A stretch of DNA of 33,387 bases from Chitinophagales bacterium. Its GTDB lineage: Bacteria > Bacteroidota > Bacteroidia > Chitinophagales > S012-47. Numbering within the stretch: position 1 is the first letter of the stretch; each line of letters opens with the position of its first letter. The notes under the pieces are model-generated. The model searched no databases, was not told the origin of the DNA, and saw nothing but the letters and a program-made list of their open reading frames with translations. The position numbers and the translations under genes are program-made. The stretch spans positions 1 through 33,387 of the forward strand of contig JALSIH010000015.1 of NCBI GenBank assembly GCA_026981615.1, read 5' to 3'. Shown in pieces: positions 1 through 6,946 of the stretch.

Positions 1-24
1 TACGTAATAAGATGTCTGAAACAG

Positions 25-134
25 CTTCCCGAGCACCATCCAACAGAACAAGGATTGAAACAGGAAAGCAGCCGTGCAGCGGCCCGGGTGCAGTTCGCTT
101 CCCGAGCACCATCCAACAGAACAAGGATTGAAAC
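25..134 (+). CRISPR. Distal end of a CRISPR array (two repeats, one full spacer)
   Basis: Two identical 37-base repeats lie at 25-61 and 98-134, starting cttcccgagcacc and ending ggattgaaac; the base before each repeat is also a shared G. They enclose one GC-rich spacer at 62-97. Bases 1-24 would be the end of another spacer whose repeat lies outside the window. No third repeat follows 134, so the array ends here. The ending ATTGAAAC resembles the 8-base crRNA 5' tag of type I-B and type III systems. That implies transcription on the plus strand with the leader and probably the cas genes to the left. The terminal repeat shows no decay. No cas gene is visible in the window, so the type assignment is an inference. 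Confidence 0.88.
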
Positions 135-490
135 TCGCAGCGCAGGCTTCTCCACAAGTGTTTAGGAGTTTTCGCTTTCTTTTATTGCAAATCATGGCAG
201 CGGCCATGGTAAATTATTTTCTCAACGATCCGCTATTTATTTTAAAATCTTATCCTTCTCGTATTATTGTCCTTCTTCTTGCAGGCAGCATCGCTTCCCT
301 GCTCCTGTCTTCTTATCCCGCTGAACTTGCAAAGCTCCTTGTAATATCCTCCGCAATGCCTGCAGCCCTTATTCTCCTCTTTTCCGACCCGATGGACTAA
401 ATTGCTTTGCATACAATGCCCCGGATGCCGGGCAGCACACTCACACAAAGGATGAACGGCCGGAAGAACCCTTTTATCCTCTCCCACAAC
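135..490. other. Gene-poor stretch after the CRISPR array; possible tiny membrane ORF
   Basis: No recognisable gene lies here. One plus-strand frame open to 400 could start at ATG 194 or 206 and would give about 65-68 residues with two hydrophobic stretches. The longer version of that frame begins inside the CRISPR spacer, which argues against it being a real gene. I see no homology, no convincing promoter and no ribosome-binding site. It could be a small hydrophobic protein, a remnant, or chance. Confidence 0.3.
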
Positions 491-520
491 GAATAAAACC
501 CCGGGCGCACCCGGGGCTTT
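491..520 (-). terminator. Rho-independent terminator hairpin
   Basis: A perfect 7-bp GC stem (ccccggg 499-505 with cccgggg 510-516, loop cgca) is followed on the minus strand by TTTTATTC. It lies about 170 bases downstream of the ClC remnant and would end that transcript. The plus-strand side (CTTTAT) is a weaker terminator, so it may work in both directions. Confidence 0.7.
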
Positions 521-687
521 ATCAATTTGCAAAGGGGAATTTGCAGTTGTAAATATCCGAAAAAAAATTTATTGCAGGCTTAGCTTTTTTGTATTCCGTG
601 CTTTGACGACATTTCTTGGCGCCAGCCCCCGGCCGCCAGACCTCGAAAACCGGAAAGCTTCTGACCAAAGCATCTCCCGAAGGCCGT

Positions 688-1394
688 CTATTTTCCCGCC
701 TGCTCCATCGTTCGTTTGAGCAGCGATGCGTAAATGGGCCGGTTGCCCATCATCGTTGTAAATACAGCCGCACTGACGGTGGTGATGATCAGCGGCAGTA
801 TCAACTCGTAATTGGAAGTCATTTCCACCGCCAGGACAAGGCCCGTGAGCGGGGCCCTGACGGTGGCCGCAAAAATACCCGCCATGCCGGCTACGGCAAA
901 GACGCCCGGTTGCTGAATGATCTCAGGATAGAAATGTGCCGATAAAGTGCCGAAGATCATCCCGAGAATGAGGCCCAGCGTTATGATCGGAGCAAAAATG
1001 CCTCCCGGGGCACCGGTGCTATAGCTGAAAATAGACAGAAAAAGCCGTGCTGCAAAGATGAGCAACAGTTGATAGATAAAAAATGAATCACTGAGAACTT
1101 CCTCTATCAGATCGTAGCCGCCTCCGATGAGCTGCGGATAAAAGATACCGGTAAGCGCAATGATCAATGCGGCCAGCAGACCTGTAAGCATCAAAGGTAT
1201 GCGCTTCGAGCCCCTGAAATAATCGAGAAAAAAGAGCAAGCCCCTGTTATAAAGAAAGCCGATCCCGGCAAGCCCACCAATAAGCCAATGACAAGCGCAT
1301 GAAGCAGCAAGCGGAAGTTCTTTGTCTTTTTGGTGAAGGAAAAACGGGGGTCTTTTCTCCAGCGTGCAGCAGATTTCTTAAAATATGCCTTCAT
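688..1394 (-). pseudogene. Truncated and frameshifted ClC-type chloride channel / H+ antiporter
   Basis: The two open pieces (1191-1394 and 688-1239) together match only the second half of a ClC protein. Visible signatures are SGGGY-like IGGGYDLI, the anion-selectivity motif GAPGGIFAP, AGMAGIFAATVRAPLTG and the conserved EMTSNYELILPLII. The usual family length is 400-470 residues. Here the first half, including the GSGIP and GREGP anion-binding motifs, is absent. The helix-J region starts correctly (HALVIGLLVGL) in the upstream frame, then needs a one-base shift near 1275-1282 to continue as an NRGLLFFLDYF-like stretch in the downstream frame. With half the pore missing and the frame broken it cannot make a normal channel. 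A sequencing indel could explain the frameshift but not the missing half. An intact-looking -7 element sits upstream at 1478-1485. Confidence 0.82.
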
Positions 1395-1477
1395 AAATTC
1401 CTGATTCCATCCATCTCAGCCCGGCAAGCGCGCTCCCGATTCGCAGCTCTGCAACCGGTTGGTGCATTATTCCGCAA

Positions 1478-1485
1478 CAAAGTTA
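1478..1485 (-). promoter_or_regulatory. Putative -7 element of the ClC remnant
   Basis: On the minus strand this reads TAACTTTG, matching the Bacteroidota TAnnTTTG consensus, about 85 bases upstream of the first ATG of the remnant. No clear -33 TTTG was found at the expected spacing. Confidence 0.35.
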
Positions 1486-1623
1486 GTGCAAAGTCTCCTT
1501 CATTCGGAGATGCGACAAAACGCCCGTCTGTCCGTAATGCTCATTGATCTGCTTTCCTGAGAACAACGGCCGGGATTCAGGGTCTTCTCTCTTTTCTGCT
1601 GCCGGATTCTCAAAATCCTTAAT

Positions 1624-2526
1624 TTGCAGTACAAAAAAAAGCCGCTGTCGGAGATGAAGCATAAAAGACGCAACTTGAAAGACCGGATGATTGAGATCGT
1701 AAAAGCCAACGGGGAGAGGGAAATCTACCACGAAAGCAAGCTGGCCGATTCCCTGCGAAAGGCGGGTGCTTCGGAAGACTTTACGGAGCGAATTCTGGAT
1801 GAAATAGAGGACCAACTCTATGACGGCATCAGCACAAGGGAGATATACCGGAAGGCCTTCCGGCTCCTGAAAAGCCACTCGCGCGCCATGGCTTCCCGCT
1901 ATGAACTGAAAAAGTCCATCATGGCCCTGGGCCCGGCCGGCTACCCTTTTGAAAAGTTCATTGGCGAACTGCTTCGCAATCAGGGTTTCCGGGTGCAAAC
2001 CGGTATCCTTGCAGAAGGACAATGCGTGACACATGAGATTGATGTGATTGCCGAAAAGAACAGCGTTCAACGTATGATCGAATGCAAGTTTCATCATCAG
2101 GCCGGCAACATCTGCAATGTAAAAATCCCCCTTTACATTCAATCGCGTTTTCTGGACATCAAAAAGAAATGGGAAGAGCAGGATGCCAGCGGCAGAAAAC
2201 GCTTCGAGGGCTGGGTGGTCAATAATACCCGCTTCAGCGAAGATGCCATCCAGTATGCCCGCTGCGTGGGCCTGCATCTGCTGAGCTGGGACTATCCGGC
2301 CGAAAACAGCCTGAAAAAACAAATCAGCTACTCAGGCCTCTATCCGGTCACCTGCCTCACTTCGCTGCGAAAATCCGAAAAAAAGGAATTGCTGCACCGC
2401 GACCTGGTATTGTGCCGGCAGCTCTGCGAAAAGCCCGGAGTACTCAGGGAGATCGGTATCTCCGAAGCCCGCAGCCGCAATATCCTGTCCGATGCCAAAG
2501 CCCTCTGCCATGCCATGAAGGGATGA
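1624..2526 (+). CDS. ATP-cone / PD-(D/E)XK (Mrr-like) nuclease fusion protein
   Basis: Residues about 22-107 look like an ATP-cone, the nucleotide-sensing domain of ribonucleotide reductases and NrdR (IEIVKANGERE, then KLADSLRKAG, GISTREIYRKAF). Residues about 108-185 look like a restriction-endonuclease-type fold: a helix with Glu110/Glu115 (FEKFIGELL), then EID (Asp140) and ECK (Glu153, Lys155). This is the E...D...ExK layout of active PD-(D/E)XK nucleases of the Mrr branch. The last 60 residues are helical with a possible helix-hairpin-helix (REIGISEARSRNIL). Starts at 1654 and 1687 are also possible; the ATP-cone begins just after the latter. It stands alone, between the ClC remnant and the RDD gene. 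A nuclease controlled by (d)ATP is an inference; targets are unknown. No methyltransferase or specificity subunit is nearby, so a classical restriction-modification system is unlikely. Confidence 0.85.
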   Translation: MQYKKKPLSEMKHKRRNLKDRMIEIVKANGEREIYHESKLADSLRKAGASEDFTERILDEIEDQLYDGISTREIYRKAFRLLKSHSRAMASRYELKKSIMALGPAGYPFEKFIGELLRNQGFRVQTGILAEGQCVTHEIDVIAEKNSVQRMIECKFHHQAGNICNVKIPLYIQSRFLDIKKKWEEQDASGRKRFEGWVVNNTRFSEDAIQYARCVGLHLLSWDYPAENSLKKQISYSGLYPVTCLTSLRKSEKKELLHRDLVLCRQLCEKPGVLREIGISEARSRNILSDAKALCHAMKG

Positions 2527-2636
2527 GCAGAAATGCCGCAGCAACAGGGAGGCATTGTCTCCAACCTTTGCCTCTGCATTACTAAAAAAGAAAAAAATCC
2601 CGGAAGGGGCTCTTTTCCATATAAGCTTTTAGAAGC

Positions 2637-3128
2637 TCATCCTTCGGCAGGCGCAACTTCGACCTCTTTGGCAAAGTCAAGTGAAATAACGGGGATATAA
2701 TAATAATAACTGCCTGTCATGACATTGTGCAGGGTATTCCCCTTGCGATTAAACAAGAAATACAGATACCCGATGCCTAAAACAATTCCGAAGAAAAACT
2801 TCAACAGGAATCTTTTATTGGCCTCTCCGCGGGTCAGCCGTGCTCCGTTTTCCTTCAATACTGCCAGTTTAAAGAGGCGCTTTCCGGGAGTCGTGCCATA
2901 TTTGCTCAGGAAAAATACATCATAGGCCCACCAGATGAAAGCCGGAAAGAGATAGACGAGGCTGATGAAAAGATAGTAGTTGTAATATCCCGCCAAAGCC
3001 GATAGAATGAAAAATCCGCCAAGCAGCGGGATGCTTGCCAGATAAACAATAAGCAAATCCGGAAAGAAACTCGCTGCAAGCCGTATCAGGGTGCTTGCAT
3101 TTTTCAAATTAACTGTTTTCCATTCCAT
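2637..3128 (-). CDS. RDD family membrane protein
   Basis: A 163-residue protein with three or four hydrophobic segments. It has the RDD signature: an Arg/Asp pair in the first helix (RLAASFFPDLLI, about residues 16-27), a second-helix Trp-Asp (WWAYDVFFL) and the GTTPGKRLFKLAVL loop (about residues 79-92). Family members are small integral membrane proteins of mostly unknown function; some are proposed Na+/H+ or solute transporters. The conserved third segment (LLKFFFGIVLGIGYLYFLFN) and the HNVMTGSYYYY ending fit the family. It is convergent with the ATP-cone nuclease, with about 110 bases between them, and upstream bases 3129-3328 carry no strong promoter or terminator. The function cannot be read from the sequence. 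Confidence 0.85.
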   Translation of the reverse strand: MEWKTVNLKNASTLIRLAASFFPDLLIVYLASIPLLGGFFILSALAGYYNYYLFISLVYLFPAFIWWAYDVFFLSKYGTTPGKRLFKLAVLKENGARLTRGEANKRFLLKFFFGIVLGIGYLYFLFNRKGNTLHNVMTGSYYYYIPVISLDFAKEVEVAPAEG

Positions 3129-3328
3129 TTTTATTCTACCATTTTATTCCTTTCATCCGCGAAGCTAGCTTTCCCTATCAATCACAGGCCCGCATTTTCA
3201 CATGCAATATAAGAATAAGTATAAATTTTTATCTCCGGATAAGGAAAAAATATCTGAAAAACATCGAAAAACAGATACTCAGAAAGCACCCGGACGCTGG
3301 CATATCTCTGCAAAATACCGCGATTTCC

Positions 3329-6300
3329 TTACTTCAACAATTTAGCATATTGCCCGGCTTTTTTCTTCCACTCCTCGGCTTTCTGTGCCTTTCCCTGCGC
3401 CTGCCAGGCATTGGCTCCCAAAGAATAAAAAGCATTGAGCCTGCGGGCCAGGCCGATGTATTCCTGCACCGAACGGGAGGGCCCGGAGAGCTTATTTGAC
3501 AGCTTGCGCAGTTCGTCCTCACCGGCTCCGCTGCGCTGCGCCCGCTGATAGGCTGCCATCAGGCGCTGATATTCATTCAGCACTCCGCTCCTTCCGATGG
3601 CATTGAATCGGCTTTCGTATTCCGCAATTCGCCCGCGGATGAATGCCAATCCTTTTTGCAATTGCCCGCTTTGCAAGAGGGCACGGGCCAGCAACAATTC
3701 CTGCTCTTCGTCAATGGGTATCTCCCTGAGCTCCATTGAGCGTTCCAGATAGCGGGCCGCCTCATCATAGCGCCCGGCCTGCAGGCAGGCCCGGCCCAGA
3801 TAGTAAAGCACCACCGGATCATCGGGATCGGCTTTGAGATATTCTTCAAAGGCGGAAATGGCCCCCGCGTAATCGCCTGCCTGCAAGGCTTCGTAGCCTT
3901 CGCTGTCCTTCTTTGACGGCCGCTTGATCACAGCCGCCATGGCTTTGCCCTCGACATCCACGGTGTAGACTGTATTGTGGGGCGGCCATTCTTTTTTCAG
4001 TATTTCCGTATCCAGAAAACGGGGCGTAAATATCGCATAGTCCCAGTCCGACCAGCGCCTGTTCTTCTGCCGGTTGCTCCAGTTGCCCGCATTGTTGTAG
4101 CGCCCCCAGCGGTCGATGGCCGGGATGCCCCGCTCTTTCATCATATGCCGGATAATGTAGGATACGTTGTGTACGATCCGTACCGTATCTTTTCTGCTCT
4201 TCAGCTCTTCCTCCTCGAGCCAGTCAACGGCAGGTTTGAGGGCATTGAACCAGTAATCCGTCTCATATTCTCCGAAATTCTTTGCCACGCCTCCGGATAT
4301 CTCGTTAAAGTAAGTGGCCTCCATAGGGTGATACCGGATCATCCAGCGGAGCGGCAAAAACAGGAGCACGGCCAGGAGCAATCCAACGACCCCCTTGGCG
4401 ATACGGCCGGGCATTCTGTTGATCAAGGCTTTCCACGAGAGCGCAGAGAGGACCGCGAGAATGGGGACGATAAACAGAAAGTGCCGCATGCCGTCATAGA
4501 GGGGCGATGACTTGTAGATGGCATATCCCAGGGGAAATATCACCGTAAAGAGGAGCATCAGCAAATGTCGTTTATTGTATGCTTTGTGCAGAAAGGCCAG
4601 GGGCAGAAGAATCAGCCCTGCCATCAGTGCCAGGGGCAGGGTGAGGAGCATGAACTTCGGCTCATAGTACCAGGGCACCTCGGTGCTCATGATGTAATTC
4701 CCTTCGAAAAGCACCCGCACGCCCACATTGAACTGTTCCATCAGTCCCAGGGCCTTCAGGGGATTGCCGATGGGATCGAGGTGGGCATAGGGCCAAAAGA
4801 GGATGCCGAGCATATAGCCCAGCAGCGAAACGCCCAGGATGATCTTCAGATAATGCTTAAAGTCGCGGGCAAAGTGCCTGCGCAACTGCGGGTTGGCAAA
4901 GACTTCCCAAAGGCCGAGCAGCCCGGTAAAGCCGATGAGCATGAGCCCTCCGATACGGATGCTGATGGCCAGGGCAATGCCGAGGGTCAGTCCGATGAGC
5001 GAAGAAATGCGCGGCCGGGGAAACTGGCGGATCGACTTCAGCAGGAAGTAGATGGACATAATATAGGCTGCGGCAAAGGGAATATCTTTCGGGTTGTTCA
5101 TGGAATGCCCGAAGAAGCGGGGCGTCAGCACCAGCAAAAGAATGGCCAGAAAGCCGGCCCCGTAGCCACCGGACATTTTGGCCAGTTTGGCCGCAAAGAG
5201 CAATGCCAGAAACCCGAAGAGGGCATTCAGCACGTGGCGGGTACGGAAGGGATCGCCTTTCAGGCCGAGGGTATGATGGACCGCAGATGCCAGCAGATCA
5301 AAGGAACCTCCGTAAAAGTGCAGGTTTTGCGGGGCATTGGCGCCCAGGTCGGGACAGCAGTTCTGGGCCGTATCGTTGCTGCCGCCACTGGCAAAATAAT
5401 CGTAGAGGTGCTCGCCATAGACATACTGCACATCCTCATCCCCGGTAATGCCGTAATCTTTGGAAATATAGGGCATATAGAAAAGCAGAAAGGCAAGGGA
5501 AAGGAAATAGAGGAGGCGAAAAACAGATGCCCGTCCGGCTCCGCTGCCAAGCTTGTCGTCCTTCCGGAATAAGGATCGAAGCGGATCGGAAACGAAGAAT
5601 TGCCATTTGAGGAGCAGCGTCACCATAAGCACCTGCATGAGCATTTTCAAGGCATCCCGCACGACACTCACTTTGCTTCCGGGCTCCTGAAACCAGTGAA
5701 TGGGCATTTCCCTCACAGCTATGTTTGCCAGGCGGGCCCTGTAAAGCAACTCCACATCGTGCGCCCAGCCGTGCACTTTCATGCGCGAGAAAAGCTGTTT
5801 TGCCACAGGGGCCGGATAGAGCTTAAAGCCGCATTGGGTATCCTTCACGTCAAGGGGTGTGAGGATTCGAACGATCCGGTTGAAGATATTGCCGGCCAGG
5901 CGTCTCGACTGGTCGCCCTCGGTAGCGGAGTCTTTCAGTTCGCGCGAGGCAATCCATATTTCATTTTCCGGCAGGCGGCCCCCGTTCATCTCCATCCAGC
6001 GCAGCAACTGCCCGGGTTTCATGCTCATGTCGGCATCCAGGGTGAGGATATAATCGCCCGTGGCCTCCATGACTCCGGTTTTCAAAGCATAGCCTTTGCC
6101 TCTGTTGGGGTGGTAGCTGATGATTCTTGCGCTGCCCCCTGCCTCCAGTTCTCTGAATACGGGGTGCTGGCGGATGGCCTCTACCGTTTGGTCCGTGCTC
6201 CCGTCATCCACGATAAGCACCTCCAGCGGCCCCTTCCACTTCCTGACGAAGTCGGACAATGGCCCGAATAATTTTTCCAGCCTTTCGGCCTCGTTATAGC

Positions 6301-6367
6301 AAGGTATGACAAGGGTTAGTTTCGGGGCGTTTTTCGCCCCCGCATGGCTATGGCTGCTCTGATTCAT
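3329..6367 (-). CDS. GT2 glycosyltransferase fused to a GT-C-like membrane domain and TPRs
   Basis: Three parts lie in one 1012-residue chain. Residues about 15-250 form a family-2 glycosyltransferase of the dolichyl-phosphate sugar synthase type: LTLVIPCYNEAERL, DDGSTD (54-59) and the metal-binding DAD (111-113), with QCGFKLY further on. Residues about 275-720 contain many membrane helices and an acidic first loop (ITGDEDVQY near 304), as in GT-C enzymes of the PMT/ArnT kind, which use a lipid-linked sugar. Residues about 815-905 contain TPRs (GDYAGAISAFEEYLKADP, then GRYDEAARYLERSM). The architecture suggests one chain that both makes a polyprenyl-phosphate sugar and transfers it across the membrane; the acceptor is unknown. 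The GT2 and GT-C activities are normally on separate proteins. A TATCTTTG element lies 22 bases upstream of the ATG. Confidence 0.87.
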   Translation of the reverse strand: MNQSSHSHAGAKNAPKLTLVIPCYNEAERLEKLFGPLSDFVRKWKGPLEVLIVDDGSTDQTVEAIRQHPVFRELEAGGSARIISYHPNRGKGYALKTGVMEATGDYILTLDADMSMKPGQLLRWMEMNGGRLPENEIWIASRELKDSATEGDQSRRLAGNIFNRIVRILTPLDVKDTQCGFKLYPAPVAKQLFSRMKVHGWAHDVELLYRARLANIAVREMPIHWFQEPGSKVSVVRDALKMLMQVLMVTLLLKWQFFVSDPLRSLFRKDDKLGSGAGRASVFRLLYFLSLAFLLFYMPYISKDYGITGDEDVQYVYGEHLYDYFASGGSNDTAQNCCPDLGANAPQNLHFYGGSFDLLASAVHHTLGLKGDPFRTRHVLNALFGFLALLFAAKLAKMSGGYGAGFLAILLLVLTPRFFGHSMNNPKDIPFAAAYIMSIYFLLKSIRQFPRPRISSLIGLTLGIALAISIRIGGLMLIGFTGLLGLWEVFANPQLRRHFARDFKHYLKIILGVSLLGYMLGILFWPYAHLDPIGNPLKALGLMEQFNVGVRVLFEGNYIMSTEVPWYYEPKFMLLTLPLALMAGLILLPLAFLHKAYNKRHLLMLLFTVIFPLGYAIYKSSPLYDGMRHFLFIVPILAVLSALSWKALINRMPGRIAKGVVGLLLAVLLFLPLRWMIRYHPMEATYFNEISGGVAKNFGEYETDYWFNALKPAVDWLEEEELKSRKDTVRIVHNVSYIIRHMMKERGIPAIDRWGRYNNAGNWSNRQKNRRWSDWDYAIFTPRFLDTEILKKEWPPHNTVYTVDVEGKAMAAVIKRPSKKDSEGYEALQAGDYAGAISAFEEYLKADPDDPVVLYYLGRACLQAGRYDEAARYLERSMELREIPIDEEQELLLARALLQSGQLQKGLAFIRGRIAEYESRFNAIGRSGVLNEYQRLMAAYQRAQRSGAGEDELRKLSNKLSGPSRSVQEYIGLARRLNAFYSLGANAWQAQGKAQKAEEWKKKAGQYAKLLK

Positions 6368-6388
6368 ATGATAGATGGCTTACAGCCC

Positions 6389-6396
6389 CAAAGATA
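6389..6396 (-). promoter_or_regulatory. Putative -7 element of the glycosyltransferase fusion gene
   Basis: The minus strand reads TATCTTTG, fitting TAnnTTTG, 22 bases before the ATG at 6367. It suggests that this gene has its own promoter rather than depending on the phosphodiesterase gene upstream. No -33 element was seen. Confidence 0.4.
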
Positions 6397-6442
6397 AAAT
6401 ATTGCAGGAACCCTTTCTCTCATTCCCATTTTCCCTCCGGCA

Positions 6443-6946
6443 TCAGAGGGCGCCCCTTTTGCCCAGTTCGATAAGTTTCAGATTCTCCATTTTGCCCCCG
6501 TTGATCTCCAGGGTGATCATGGTGCGTATTTTGTGAAAGCCCGCCTTTCCCGCTGCTCCCGGGTTGATGTGCAGAAGCCCTCTTTGCGGGTCGCGCATCA
6601 CACGTACAATGTGCGAATGGCCGCAGATGTACAAGTCAGGGTTTTCCTTCTCCAGCAGGGCTTTTACTCGGGGCGTATAGCGCGGGGGATAGCCCCCGAT
6701 GTGTATCATCAGCACCTTCAGGCCCTCCACTGTGAAAATCTGTATTTCAGGATGGATAAGGCGCAACTTCTGCCCGTCAATATTTCCGTAAACCCCCCGC
6801 AACGGAGCCAGGGCAGCCAGGCGATCGGAGAGCTCTGCGCTGCCGAAATCTCCGGCATGCCATATCTCATCGGCTTTTCGAAGATGACCGATCATGGCCT
6901 CGTCAAGGTGGCCGTGCGTATCCGAGAGAATGGCAATCTCAGGCAT
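6443..6946 (-). CDS. YfcE/MJ0936-type metallophosphoesterase
   Basis: A 167-residue calcineurin-like phosphodiesterase of the short YfcE class. All metal-ligand motifs are visible: SDTHG (Asp9, His11), HAGDFG (Asp33), GNID (Asn55), IHIGGYP (His82) and GHSH (His110, His112). Family members hydrolyse phosphodiesters with Mn2+ or similar metals; the physiological substrate is usually unknown. I chose the ATG at 6946 because the protein then begins MPEIAILSDTHG, exactly as in the family; a longer frame runs back to 7054 but only inside the upstream gene. This start overlaps the end of the upstream helical-repeat gene by 8 bases, which suggests translational coupling and a shared transcript. Confidence 0.93.
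   Translation of the reverse strand: MPEIAILSDTHGHLDEAMIGHLRKADEIWHAGDFGSAELSDRLAALAPLRGVYGNIDGQKLRLIHPEIQIFTVEGLKVLMIHIGGYPPRYTPRVKALLEKENPDLYICGHSHIVRVMRDPQRGLLHINPGAAGKAGFHKIRTMITLEINGGKMENLKLIELGKRGAL

Noticed and set aside
74-400. A 108-codon plus-strand frame with a hydrophobic C-terminal half
   Set aside because: It starts inside the CRISPR spacer and runs through the final repeat, which cannot be coding. A shorter version from 194 remains possible but has no supporting signal.
242-532. A 96-codon minus-strand frame
   Set aside because: Its start lies beyond the terminator hairpin at 499-516 and its composition (Cys/His/Arg-rich, no pattern) looks like chance.
1483-2322. A 279-codon frame antisense to the ATP-cone nuclease gene
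   Set aside because: The plus-strand frame has clear domain motifs; the antisense product has none. Long antisense frames are common in this codon usage.
2595-2630. Possible terminator (cccggaaggg) between the nuclease and RDD genes
   Set aside because: Only a 3-bp GC stem with weak A/T extension; could be chance.
3220-3250. Weak hairpin ttatc-tccg-gataa as a terminator for the glycosyltransferase fusion gene
   Set aside because: The stem is only 5 bp of mostly A/T pairs and the T run is poor; not enough to call.
4565-5572. A 335-codon plus-strand frame, Gln/Gly/His-rich
   Set aside because: It is antisense to the membrane part of the glycosyltransferase fusion; its composition is the mirror of Leu/Ala/Phe codons.
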